64,000 nt of DNA from Lysinibacillus_B sp050613145 (GCF_050613145.1 NZ_CP192507.1:62001-126000); one strand, 5' to 3'; counted from the first letter of the stretch, positions 16,141-24,898 are shown. The notes: a model not told the origin generated them from the sequence alone. Made by a program: numbers and translations.

Positions 16141-16581
16141 ATGGGGGTAATTTGTCCTTGTGGTGTAAGGGTTGCTGCATTTGCTTTAAGAGAAAACGTG
16201 AGATTTTCCGGGGTAAATGGAAGTATAAGAGGCAATTTAACATATGCTGCAAATGTATGTGTGACTACTCTTGATACATCAACACTTTCATTGCAATTTG
16301 AAGATACTGAAACACCAGATCAATACAGTTTTTTATTCACGGCCAATGCCATCACATCTGTTCAGTGTCGAAGAGAGGGTCAAAACTGTGTCGTGACAGT
16401 GGAAGGTACAGGCATCATCGGTATGACAGAATATGCGTTTGTTGCCGTTTTCCGAGACCAAGTCGCACAAGCAGCCAATGATATTGTGCAAGACTTTATT
16501 ATTACAGGGTATTTTGACCAAACAGGAGCAGTTCCAGTAAGCCAAGGTTCCATTGTTGCTTTAGGATGTCAAAGTTTATAA
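16141..16581 (+). CDS. Small cysteine-containing protein, unrecognised
   Basis: 146 residues; I do not recognise the family. It begins MGVICPCGVRV, a Cys-x-Cys pair at the extreme N-terminus, and has four more cysteines (near 40, 76, 83 and 144). There is no signal peptide or membrane span. Alternating hydrophobic/polar residues and many Thr, Val, Asn and Gly suggest a beta-rich fold. Such a short Cys-x-Cys leader before a beta-sandwich recalls self-assembling spore-appendage or coat subunits, but I see no firm match. ATG 16141 has GGGGGTGA 7 bases upstream. It sits between a terminator and a hairpin, so it may be its own unit in the ligase block. Confidence 0.7.
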   Translation: MGVICPCGVRVAAFALRENVRFSGVNGSIRGNLTYAANVCVTTLDTSTLSLQFEDTETPDQYSFLFTANAITSVQCRREGQNCVVTVEGTGIIGMTEYAFVAVFRDQVAQAANDIVQDFIITGYFDQTGAVPVSQGSIVALGCQSL

Positions 16582-16597
16582 CAATTGATTGTTTGTT

Positions 16598-16625
16598 CCC
16601 CTCAGTAGCATTTGAAACTGAGGGG
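16598..16625 (+). other. Hairpin between the small Cys protein and the next gene
   Basis: CCCCTCAGT / ACTGAGGGG with a 10-base loop. No T-run follows, so it is more likely a processing or attenuation structure, or a weak terminator. Confidence 0.6.
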
Positions 16626-16650
16626 GCTATCAAGTAAAAGGAGAGGCGTT

Positions 16651-17943
16651 ATGAAAGCGGCAAGAGGTAGAATAGGTCAATATAAAATACTCCAACAAGA
16701 ACAGAGGCTACATCCGTACCTTGCCCCAAATGAGCAATTTTCGAAAGAATCCTTATTTTCCATGTTAGCAAGTCATCGACAAATTATATTGAAGCCTGTA
16801 TATGGCACAGAGTTTATTACGATTGCTGTCGAAGAAGGATCGTTTCATCTAAACATAAATGACATGTTCATTCAAGTATCAGAAAAAGAAGACGTATATA
16901 AAATCCTCCAACGGGAAATGAGTGAACAACACTATATTATTCAGCCACAATTAACGCAAACTTCTTTATGGAGAAGGGCATTTCACCGTTTTGTAACCGT
17001 TCATAAAAAGACATCTAATTGGCAAGTCACTTGTACGACAAAACATTCCAATCACTTTTTTGAGCCATTTGTCTATAGGTACTGTTTTCATAAAATGCAA
17101 GACATCGCACTTTTAGTGGCACAACAACTTGGGCAGTTTTATACAAACTGTGAGTGTATTGTGATTGAAATGGCATTTAATTTAAAGGGTGACATTTTGA
17201 TTTATGATACGACATTACACTTCTCTATTAGTAAGTGGAACCAATATCAGATTCTCTCTCATTTGATGCCTCAAACGGATTTACTCACAGAGGCGACATT
17301 CCAAAATTTTTTGAAAAAATATGACATGGTTTTTTTGAAACCATGCAACGGTCAACAAGGAAAAGACATTATAAAAGTACGTAAATGGAATAATACGTAT
17401 GAAATTTATATCGGTATCTCTAGATTGGAAAAACAAGACGTAGTAGAAGCGTACCAATACATTTGTCAAATATGCTTAGCGCCTAAGCATTATATCATTC
17501 AACAAGGGATTCCTTTAACGATGATTGAGGATTGCTTTATCGATATACGGGTGATGACACAAAAGGTCGATGGTGATTGGCAAGTGACAGGGAAGGCTGT
17601 GAAAGTGGCCGGTCATTTATTTTTTATTACGAATGCAGCACGGGCCATTCTTCCGTTAGAAGAAGCCCTGAAGCAAACACCTATTTCACCAGAGTCTTGG
17701 GAAGATCTTGCTAGTCAAATAGATGCTATCTGTTTAGCAGCGATGAAAGAGCTGGCACATCGTGATCATGTAACGGTTGTAGGATTTGATGTTGGAGTGA
17801 CAGACCGGGGGGAAGTATGGATTATTGAAGGAAATTATGTACCAGATATATCCATATTTAAACGGTTAGAAGATCAAACGATGTACGAAACAATCCTAAC
17901 AAATAGAAATATAGTAGTAAAACAACCTAGTGAGCACTCTTGA
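16651..17943 (+). CDS. Tandem YheC/YheD ATP-grasp protein with a degenerate first half
   Basis: 430 residues made of two YheC/YheD-like halves. The second (~residues 215-415) looks complete: VFLKPCNGQQGKDIIKV loop, YIIQQGIPL, CFIDIRVMTQK (the D-x-R motif) and FDVGVTDRGEVWIIEGNY with the acidic metal ligand and Asn. The first (~10-210) keeps the fold landmarks IILKPVYGTEF and YIIQPQL, but D-x-R is replaced by FHRFVTVHK and the E-x-N strand reads LIYDTTLHF, so it is probably catalytically dead. ATG 16651 has AAAGGAGAGG upstream. It lies 32 bases before the second MurF-like gene, suggesting the two products act together. Confidence 0.75.
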   Translation: MKAARGRIGQYKILQQEQRLHPYLAPNEQFSKESLFSMLASHRQIILKPVYGTEFITIAVEEGSFHLNINDMFIQVSEKEDVYKILQREMSEQHYIIQPQLTQTSLWRRAFHRFVTVHKKTSNWQVTCTTKHSNHFFEPFVYRYCFHKMQDIALLVAQQLGQFYTNCECIVIEMAFNLKGDILIYDTTLHFSISKWNQYQILSHLMPQTDLLTEATFQNFLKKYDMVFLKPCNGQQGKDIIKVRKWNNTYEIYIGISRLEKQDVVEAYQYICQICLAPKHYIIQQGIPLTMIEDCFIDIRVMTQKVDGDWQVTGKAVKVAGHLFFITNAARAILPLEEALKQTPISPESWEDLASQIDAICLAAMKELAHRDHVTVVGFDVGVTDRGEVWIIEGNYVPDISIFKRLEDQTMYETILTNRNIVVKQPSEHS

Positions 17944-17975
17944 AGGTTCATAGGATAGTGAGAGGAGGGGATGGT

Positions 17976-19364
17976 ATGCAAGCATTACAGGTAAAATCTA
18001 TTCGTCAATTACTAGGAGGAGAACTACTAAACGGCAAGGAAAACTGGTATGTGCAACATGCTATTTATTATAAACGGCATGATTTAGTAGCAACGCATAC
18101 ACTACTGTTTGTGAGTAAAAGTGACACTATAGACTGGAAAGAGTTGGATAGAAGAGCGCCTGCTGTCATCATTTCTGATAAACCTACTGCTGAACTAGCA
18201 CAAGCATTGCCGCAAACAACGGTGATTCAAGTACGGAGCGTATTACAAGCTTATTGGAAGTTTATCTACTATTATCGACAGTTATTTCAGCTACCTGTTG
18301 TCGCGATTACAGGCACATGCGGAAAGACAACAACAAAAGAGATGCTTAAGCATGTTTTGAGCAAGGATATGTCTATTCAAGCGTCAATTAGCAGTAAAAA
18401 CGAGCCACGTCAATCCCTACCTTATTTAATGGGCATCGATGAACATACACAAGCAGCGGTATTTGAATTAGGTTTAGGGAATAACGGGAATATTAAACAC
18501 CAATGTATGATTTATCAGCCAACAATCGGCATTATTACGAATATTGGCGTTCATCATTTAGATGGTTGCCGAAATTTAGAAGGGTATATAAAAGCAAAAG
18601 CTGAAATCGTGGAAGGGATACGACCAGATGGTACGTTAATTATGAATGCAGATGATGGAAATATAAAGAAAATTTCATTGCATGCATTTAAAGGAAAAGT
18701 CGTAACATTTGGGATGAGTCAAACCGCAGATGTGCGTGCTTCTCATATTCAATTTGCAAAAGAGGGAATGAAGTTTCAAGTTCATACAGATGATCAGAGC
18801 TTTCAGGCATATATTCCTGGGTATGGTGAGCACCAAGTGTATAACGCGCTTGCTGTCATTGCCACGATAAAAGAACTTGGCCTATCGGTTCAGAAAACCA
18901 TTTTACGCTTAAGAACGTTTCAACAAATGGCAAGGCATTTGGAATTTTCACAAGGAATTGGTGGAAGTACGATTATTGACGATACGTGGACAAATAACCC
19001 CACGTCGATTGAAGCTGCTATCAAGGTGTTGCATTCCATTGGAAAAAATAAAAAGGTCATTGTCGTTCTTGGGGATATTAAAAGGCTTGGTAATTTTGAA
19101 AAAAAATATCATCAAGAGATTGGTAGTTTAATTGCACAGTATGATATTCAAACGCTTATTACCATTGGCAGTAGAGCGGAGGAAATTGCCAAGCAAGCAT
19201 TAAAGGAAGGGACAACAGCAGAAGTGCATGCGTTTAAAGATGTTGAAGGCGTATTGGACGTATTAAAACCCAAGCTAGATGCGCGTACGCTATTACTCAT
19301 CAAGGGACCGATGTCGAGTAGGTCAATGATTGCCTTTGCCAATCAACTAAAAGAAAGCCCCTAA
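17976..19364 (+). CDS. MurF-like amide ligase (paralogue 2)
   Basis: 462 residues, full MurF architecture: N-terminal domain (VKSIRQLLGGELL), P-loop GTCGKTTTKE, TNIGVHHLDGC, AKAEIVEGI with the carbamylated-lysine position, and a C-terminal domain. It is clearly paralogous to the 14633 protein, sharing YWKF-YYR-LFQLPVVAITGT and GEHQVYNALA. The MurF Y-N-A-N-P motif reads IIDDTWTNNPTS, nearer the original than in paralogue 1. ATG 17976 lies 6 bases after GGAGGGG; an upstream TTG 17940 overlapping the previous stop is less likely. Genuine cell-wall MurF would be elsewhere in the genome. Confidence 0.8.
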   Translation: MQALQVKSIRQLLGGELLNGKENWYVQHAIYYKRHDLVATHTLLFVSKSDTIDWKELDRRAPAVIISDKPTAELAQALPQTTVIQVRSVLQAYWKFIYYYRQLFQLPVVAITGTCGKTTTKEMLKHVLSKDMSIQASISSKNEPRQSLPYLMGIDEHTQAAVFELGLGNNGNIKHQCMIYQPTIGIITNIGVHHLDGCRNLEGYIKAKAEIVEGIRPDGTLIMNADDGNIKKISLHAFKGKVVTFGMSQTADVRASHIQFAKEGMKFQVHTDDQSFQAYIPGYGEHQVYNALAVIATIKELGLSVQKTILRLRTFQQMARHLEFSQGIGGSTIIDDTWTNNPTSIEAAIKVLHSIGKNKKVIVVLGDIKRLGNFEKKYHQEIGSLIAQYDIQTLITIGSRAEEIAKQALKEGTTAEVHAFKDVEGVLDVLKPKLDARTLLLIKGPMSSRSMIAFANQLKESP

Positions 19365-19372
19365 AGTGTGAA

Positions 19373-19412
19373 AAAGAAGAATCCGAATGATTCTCATCGA
19401 ATTCTTCTTTCT
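19373..19412. terminator. Bidirectional terminator, convergent genes
   Basis: AAAGAAGAATCCGA / TCGAATTCTTCTTT, 13 of 14 paired, between the converging MurF-like and NlpC/P60 genes. Confidence 0.8.
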
Positions 19413-19425
19413 CATAGTAGGTGCT

Positions 19426-20772
19426 TTACATAACACGACGTGCTGTTACATAGTTATTCTTTGACCATGTGGAGAGGATATTTTGTTTAACAGCGGTACC
19501 ATTTGTTTTCAGCATAATATATTGATTATCGCCAGTATAAATAGCTGTTTGCGTTATTTTTTGGCCACCATTATTATTTGAAAAGAACAATAGGTCACCC
19601 TTTTGTAAATTCGCTTTAGCAACAGCTGTTCCAACCGTCGCTTGCTGGCTTGCTAATTTATACTTTAGGTTAATTCCGTTTTTCTTATATACATAGTAAG
19701 TAAAGCCGGCACTTGTAAATGTTAATGCACTCTCATTATAGCTATAACCAAATGTTGCTTTACCTAATAAGCTTGTTGCCGTTGACACGACTTGAGTAGC
19801 GGAAGTCGTTGATTGTGTTGGCGGATTTGTCGTAGACATGTTAGCAACGCGTCTAGCCGTAATATAATGGTCCGCATAGTAATCTACTAATAGCACTCTC
19901 GTGATAATGCCATTTGAATTTGGGATAATAAGGCGATGATCGCCAGCGTAGATAGCGACAAGCGAAGGTGTTTTAGATCCTTTTGTACTATTAAAGAACA
20001 CTAAATCCCCTTTTTGTAAATTTGATTTCGAAACAGCTGTCCCTAATTTCATTTGTTCATTAATTGTTTTTGTTCCAAGTGATACGCCGTTTTTACGGTA
20101 AATATACTCAACAAATCCACCACCTGTAAATGTAAGCGCAGCTTCGTTATTCACTGAGCCCATTTTTACTTTATTTAAATTGGCGTAAGCTGTTGCTACA
20201 ATTGAATCGCCTTTTGTAGCAGGGTTAGAAGACATCAGTGTTGGTAACACACGTCGAGCTGTCACATAGCTTTCTGTGTAATAAGGTTTGCTATCTAAAT
20301 CTGAAATAACGATATTTTGCTTAGGATCGGCCATATGGATGACTTTGTTATTCCCAATATACATCGCTACATGATCAGGGTCAGTCCCTGTTGTTTTACT
20401 TTTAAAGAACAGTAAATCCCCTTTTTGCAACTGACTGCGTGGCACATACGTCCCTTGTTGCATCATATAATTTTCATTATAAGTGGCAAGGTCTACCCCG
20501 TTTTTCTCGAAAATATACATAAGAAAAGTAGCACATGAAAATTTATAAGGATAAGTGGCTTTGTACTCGGTGTTACTATACGTCGCTTTACCAATTAAAC
20601 TTTTTGCTGTCGCAATAAGTTGATCTGCCTTTACGGCAACGGCTTGCGCATTATTTTGTGTAGTAGCTGTTGCTGCCGATACTTCAATCGGTTCTGTAAT
20701 GGTTGGTATAGTAGTAAATGAGCTAAACCCAATCGTCAATGCTAAAGTAGTGGTTAAAAAATGTTTCTTCAT
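19426..20772 (-). CDS. Secreted protein with three NlpC/P60-type domains
   Basis: 448 residues with a signal peptide (KKHFLTTTLALTIGF, cleavage near SAATA). Three NlpC/P60-like repeats follow (~40-155, ~180-295, ~320-445), each ending in YVTARRV or YITARRV. Repeat 1 has the catalytic Cys (KFSCATFLMYIF) and His (DPDHVAMYIGNN). In repeats 2 and 3 the Cys position reads FTGGGFVEYIY and FTSAGFTYYVY, and the His position SLVAIYAG and TQTAIYTG, so both look inactive and may bind substrate. Active family members cut peptide cross-links such as D-Glu-mDAP. ATG 20772 has GGAGG 6 bases upstream. Convergent with the ligase block. Confidence 0.85.
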   Translation of the reverse strand: MKKHFLTTTLALTIGFSSFTTIPTITEPIEVSAATATTQNNAQAVAVKADQLIATAKSLIGKATYSNTEYKATYPYKFSCATFLMYIFEKNGVDLATYNENYMMQQGTYVPRSQLQKGDLLFFKSKTTGTDPDHVAMYIGNNKVIHMADPKQNIVISDLDSKPYYTESYVTARRVLPTLMSSNPATKGDSIVATAYANLNKVKMGSVNNEAALTFTGGGFVEYIYRKNGVSLGTKTINEQMKLGTAVSKSNLQKGDLVFFNSTKGSKTPSLVAIYAGDHRLIIPNSNGIITRVLLVDYYADHYITARRVANMSTTNPPTQSTTSATQVVSTATSLLGKATFGYSYNESALTFTSAGFTYYVYKKNGINLKYKLASQQATVGTAVAKANLQKGDLLFFSNNNGGQKITQTAIYTGDNQYIMLKTNGTAVKQNILSTWSKNNYVTARRVM

Positions 20773-21467
20773 AAAGTACCTCCTAAATGACTTGATATGA
20801 GCAAAAATATTACTGTCGTTTAAAAGCATAATTTGCATCCATTTATAGTGATATATCTTTCTTTGTAAGGTTAGCGGTTGCTTGGCGCAGAAGTGCGAGA
20901 ATTCTGTGTAAAGGAACTGCTACTTTATCGGATGGAAATTAGTGCTATTTGCTCGTTATGAATTAACACTATTGACTCTAGCATAGAAAACATAGAATTC
21001 TTGTAGGTAAATGTTTCCGTTCGTTTTAAGAAAGTACGCCAAGGCTTGAGTTTATTGGATTTGAAAGTATAAATTACAGTTTAATTACAAATGTTTCAGT
21101 TACATATAATGGTTTTTATACAGAATATTAATTTTCTAAGAGTCGCTAGTTTCTACTCCAATTCATGAGCATCTTACTTCACGGTTTATCATTCTTAACG
21201 TTTGACGGGGAATAATATTTTACTAAAAATACCATGTTAGGGAGGGATATGTATTTTGTCATTCACAGTTTTTTTGACGTAGCCATGCGTTGGACTAGTT
21301 TCTAAAATAGCATTATTTTGCTTAGGTTAGAGTTTTTTTCATGTAGTAGTATTAATTGTTGGGAAATACGGATATGTCAATGTTTTGTCAAGTCTGAATA
21401 CCTTGAAAATGATGTGCATTTACTATATAGTCATAAGAGACAATGAGCTAAATTGGAGGACTTAAAG
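20773..21467. other. Long non-coding gap before glmU
   Basis: About 695 AT-rich bases between the divergent NlpC/P60 and glmU genes. I see no supported gene, tRNA or repeat; the only clear signal is the glmU promoter near the right end. The size is unusual because spoVG and glmU are normally adjacent. Confidence 0.6.
21403..21431 (+). promoter_or_regulatory. SigA-type promoter of glmU
   Basis: TTGAAA (21403-21408), 17 bases, TATAGT (21426-21431), about 35 bases before the glmU start codon. Confidence 0.7.
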
Positions 21468-22835
21468 ATGACTAATATTTTTGCTATTGTGTTAGCAGCT
21501 GGTCAAGGAACACGTATGAAGTCCAAATTATATAAAGTGCTTCACTCTGTTTGTGGTAAGCCTATGGTTCAACATGTTGTAGATCATATCGGAACACTTG
21601 ATGTGGAACGTATTGTCACAGTTGTTGGGCATGGAGCTGAGATGGTGAAGGAACAACTAGGTGAACAAAGTGAGTACGTATTACAGGCAGAACAGCTTGG
21701 TACTGCACATGCAGTTCAACAAGCAGAACCTCTTTTAGGAAAGCTTGAAGGCACAACATTAGTTGTTTGTGGTGATACGCCATTAATTCGCCCTGAAACA
21801 ATGAAAGCATTGTTTGATTATCATACTTCTCAAAATGCAAAAGCGACAATCTTAACAGCGGTAGCTTCTAATCCGACTGGTTACGGTCGTATTTTACGTG
21901 ATACGGAAGGAAATGTAGCACAAATTGTAGAGCAAAAAGATGCAACAGAAGAGCAAAAGAAAGTAACGGAAATTAATACGGGTACTTACTGCTTTGACAA
22001 TAAAGCATTATTTGAGGCTTTAAAGCTTGTGAAAAATGATAATGCACAAGGTGAATACTACTTACCAGACGTCATTGAGATTTTACAAAAGCAAGGTGAA
22101 GTTGTTGCAGCATATGTAACAGACCATTTTGATGAAACACTTGGTGTAAACGATCGTTTTGCTTTATCTCAAGCAGAAGAAATTATGCGGGCGCGTATTA
22201 ATGAGCGACATATGCGTAATGGTGTTACGATTATTAATCCGTCTACAACACATATTAGTGCAGAGGCTATTATTGGTTCAGATACAATCATCCAACCAGG
22301 CTGTGTCATTGAAGGAAATACAGTTATTGGTGAGGATTGCGTCATTGGTCCAAATAGTCATATCGTGAATAGTACAGTTGGCAACGGCACAACGATTCAG
22401 AACTCTGTTGTATTAGATAGCACAGTAGGCCATAAAACAGCTGTTGGTCCGTTTGCACATCTGCGTCCAGCTTCGGCATTAGGTGACCATGTGAAAATTG
22501 GTAACTTTGTAGAAGTAAAGAAAAGTACTTTAGGTAATAATACGAAAGTATCACACTTAAGCTACATTGGAGATGCTGAAGTAGGAGATAACTGTAATAT
22601 CGGTTGCGGTTCGATTACAGTCAACTATGACGGTAAAAATAAGTTCAAAACAATTATTGAAGACGATGTATTCGTAGGTTGTAATTCAAATCTTGTTGCA
22701 CCAGTGACATTAGGTCAAGGCTCATTTATTGCGGCAGGTTCTACTGTCACACAAGATGTACCAGCAGATGCATTAGCTGTTGCCCGTGCACGACAAGAAA
22801 ATAAATTAAACTATGTTAGTAACAAACTAAAATAA
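21468..22835 (+). CDS. glmU: Bifunctional GlcNAc-1-P uridylyltransferase / glucosamine-1-P acetyltransferase
   Basis: Makes UDP-GlcNAc for peptidoglycan and teichoic acids. The N-terminal domain (1-230) has the nucleotidyltransferase signature LAAGQGTRMKSKLYKVLH. The C-terminal half is a left-handed beta-helix of hexapeptide repeats (from about IIGSDTIIQPGCVIEG) that acetylates glucosamine-1-P. 455 residues, as in Bacillus. ATG 21468 follows GGAGGA. It precedes prs by 25 bases, so the two share an operon. Confidence 0.97.
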   Translation: MTNIFAIVLAAGQGTRMKSKLYKVLHSVCGKPMVQHVVDHIGTLDVERIVTVVGHGAEMVKEQLGEQSEYVLQAEQLGTAHAVQQAEPLLGKLEGTTLVVCGDTPLIRPETMKALFDYHTSQNAKATILTAVASNPTGYGRILRDTEGNVAQIVEQKDATEEQKKVTEINTGTYCFDNKALFEALKLVKNDNAQGEYYLPDVIEILQKQGEVVAAYVTDHFDETLGVNDRFALSQAEEIMRARINERHMRNGVTIINPSTTHISAEAIIGSDTIIQPGCVIEGNTVIGEDCVIGPNSHIVNSTVGNGTTIQNSVVLDSTVGHKTAVGPFAHLRPASALGDHVKIGNFVEVKKSTLGNNTKVSHLSYIGDAEVGDNCNIGCGSITVNYDGKNKFKTIIEDDVFVGCNSNLVAPVTLGQGSFIAAGSTVTQDVPADALAVARARQENKLNYVSNKLK

Positions 22836-22860
22836 TTAAAAGATAAAACAGGAGGCCATC

Positions 22861-23820
22861 ATGCCGTATCAATACGCTGACTCAAAATTAAAAATCTTCT
22901 CGCTAAACTCAAATAACCCACTTGCACAAGAAATTGCAGACGAAATGGGCGTTGAGCTTGGTAAATCATCTGTAAAGCATTTCAGTGATGGAGAAATTCA
23001 AATTAGTATTGAAGAAAGTATTCGCGGTTGCGACGTATTTATCGTGCAATCAACTTCTGCACCTGTAAATGAACACTTAATGGAACTATTAATTATGGTT
23101 GACGCTGTAAAACGCGCTTCAGCTCGTACAGTAAACGTGGTAATGCCTTACTACGGTTATGCACGTCAAGACCGTAAAGCAAAAGCACGTGAGCCAATTA
23201 CAGCAAAATTAGTAGCTAATCTTTTAGAAACGGCTGGTGCAACTCGCGTCATCGTATTAGATTTACACGCACCACAAATTCAAGGTTTCTTCGATATTTT
23301 AATCGATCACTTAGTAGCTGTTCCAATACTTTCTGATTACTTCAAATCAAAAGGTTTCAACCCTGAAGACGTAGTCATCGTATCACCAGACCATGGTGGT
23401 GTAACACGTGCACGTAAAATGGCTGAGCGCCTAAAAGCACCAATCGCAATTATCGATAAACGTCGTCCGAAGCCAAACGTAGCAGAAGTAATGAATATCG
23501 TTGGTAACGTTGACGGTAAAGTAGCTATCTTAATCGATGATATTATCGATACAGCGGGTACAATTACAATCGGTGCTAATGCTTTACTTGAATCTGGTGC
23601 AAAAGAAGTGTATGCTTGCTGCTCACACCCAGTATTATCAGGTCCAGCAATTGAGCGTATTGAAAACTCAGCAATTAAAGAATTAGTCGTAACAAACACG
23701 ATCCAATTATCAGAAGACAAAAAGTCTCCGAAAATTAAACAGCTTTCTGTTGCTGGCTTAATGGCTGATGCAATTGCACGTGTTTATGAAAACAAATCAG
23801 TAAGTACATTATTTGATTAA
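22861..23820 (+). CDS. prs: Ribose-phosphate pyrophosphokinase
   Basis: Transfers pyrophosphate from ATP to ribose-5-phosphate, giving PRPP for purines, pyrimidines, His and Trp. Visible motifs: DLHAPQIQGFFDI (the PRPP synthase signature), VSPDHGG, and the PRPP-binding ILIDDIIDTAGTI. 319 residues, the usual length. ATG 22861 has AGGAGG 6 bases upstream. A strong terminator follows within 12 bases. Confidence 0.97.
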   Translation: MPYQYADSKLKIFSLNSNNPLAQEIADEMGVELGKSSVKHFSDGEIQISIEESIRGCDVFIVQSTSAPVNEHLMELLIMVDAVKRASARTVNVVMPYYGYARQDRKAKAREPITAKLVANLLETAGATRVIVLDLHAPQIQGFFDILIDHLVAVPILSDYFKSKGFNPEDVVIVSPDHGGVTRARKMAERLKAPIAIIDKRRPKPNVAEVMNIVGNVDGKVAILIDDIIDTAGTITIGANALLESGAKEVYACCSHPVLSGPAIERIENSAIKELVVTNTIQLSEDKKSPKIKQLSVAGLMADAIARVYENKSVSTLFD

Positions 23821-23831
23821 TGATTAGAATA

Positions 23832-23865
23832 GGGCTATGTGCAATTATTGCACATAGCCTCTTTT
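23832..23865 (+). terminator. Terminator after prs
   Basis: GGCTATGTGCAAT / ATTGCACATAGCC, a perfect stem with a one-base loop centre, then TCTTTT. Confidence 0.9.
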
Positions 23866-23948
23866 CGTGCTTTCTTCATAAATGTTTAGTTTCAGCCTAT
23901 CTGGGTAAAGCTGAAGGTGAAGACTTTTATGGAAAAGGGGATTTAAAA

Positions 23949-24566
23949 ATGACTGTATTAGCGGCAATAACACGTGAAATTGGCTCTCGTTCGATTTTAA
24001 CGAAAATACGAAATGACGGAGGTATACCGGCCAATGTCTACGGCTACAAAACCGTAGCGACACCAATCAAAGTAGGTGCGAAGGATTTAACAAAAGCGAT
24101 ACAAACAAGTGGTCAAAATGCGGTGTTTACATTAAGTCTTAATGGGGAAACCGTGAATGCTGTGATTAGCGAAGTTCAACGTTGTGCATTAAAAGGTCAT
24201 ATTAAACATATCGACTTCCAAGCCATTAATATGAGTGAGGAGCTCGAGGTGGAGGTGCCAATTGCAATCGTTGGGGAATCGTTTGGCGTGAAAGATGGTG
24301 GTGTTTTAATGCAACCTATTCATACGTTAAAGATAAAAGTAAAGCCAATGGATATGCCAGAATCGATTGAAATTGATGTATCGACATTAGACATTGGAGA
24401 CACGCTATCTGTTGCGGATATACGAGGGAACAGCAAATTTGAGCTATTGAACGCTGATGAAGATACACTTGTAACCATTACACCGCCAGCGTCTGAACCA
24501 GCAGATGCAATCAATCCAGCAGAAAAAGAACCAACTGCAATTGAAACACCGGAAGCAAAAGCGTAA
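23949..24566 (+). CDS. ctc: General stress protein Ctc / ribosomal protein L25
   Basis: bL25-family protein binding 5S rRNA in the 50S central protuberance; the Bacillus Ctc form is stress-induced. The 205-residue product has the L25 N-terminal domain (TREIGSRSILTKIRNDGGIPANVYG) and a C-terminal TL5-type beta domain ending in an Ala/Glu/Pro-rich tail. ATG 23949 is in a frame open from 23820, but upstream residues overlap the prs terminator. The ribosome binding site AAAAGGGG is modest. Confidence 0.93.
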   Translation: MTVLAAITREIGSRSILTKIRNDGGIPANVYGYKTVATPIKVGAKDLTKAIQTSGQNAVFTLSLNGETVNAVISEVQRCALKGHIKHIDFQAINMSEELEVEVPIAIVGESFGVKDGGVLMQPIHTLKIKVKPMDMPESIEIDVSTLDIGDTLSVADIRGNSKFELLNADEDTLVTITPPASEPADAINPAEKEPTAIETPEAKA

Positions 24567-24583
24567 TCAAAAGATATAATATA

Positions 24584-24620
24584 AAAAAATTGCACGGACA
24601 GGTAGCCGTGCAATTTTTTA
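24584..24620 (+). terminator. Terminator after ctc
   Basis: AAAATTGCACGG / CCGTGCAATTTT with an 8-base loop, then T-rich sequence. Confidence 0.85.
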
Positions 24621-24708
24621 TTTCAAATATTTATTTTTAGGTATAGCCTGCGTGTACAAGATGAATAAAGTAGTTTCATAGAGACGAGATAAGTTATATT
24701 TTTTACAG

Positions 24709-24898
24709 CGACTATATAAATTAACTTAAAACTGTCGACATTTGTAGCGTTCATATCGTAACGCAACCGCCTACTATAAAGGGAGAGCAAAAGTCCGCGG
24801 TAAATAAACGGTCAAAAAGCGACGGTATCCGAGCAAATCGTCGCTGCATCCGGTCAAAACACCTTGGTATGAGCAAAACTGCCTTATCCGAACAAAAG
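24709..24898. repeat. Modular TATCC-GAGC-AAA repeat, copy A
   Basis: Begins with CTATATAAATTAACTTAAAA (from 24712), shared with the copy at 36904 with few mismatches. Then come irregular units of about 17-21 bases such as GTATCCGAGCAAA (24825), GCATCCGGTCAAAA (24846), GTATGAGCAAAA (24867) and TTATCCGAACAAAA (24884). It fills most of the non-coding gap between ctc and pth. No open frame. Confidence 0.7.

Noticed and set aside
24709..24898. Possible CRISPR array in the repeated units
   Set aside because: Units are short, vary in sequence and spacing (17-21 bases), have no constant spacer length, and there are no cas genes nearby.
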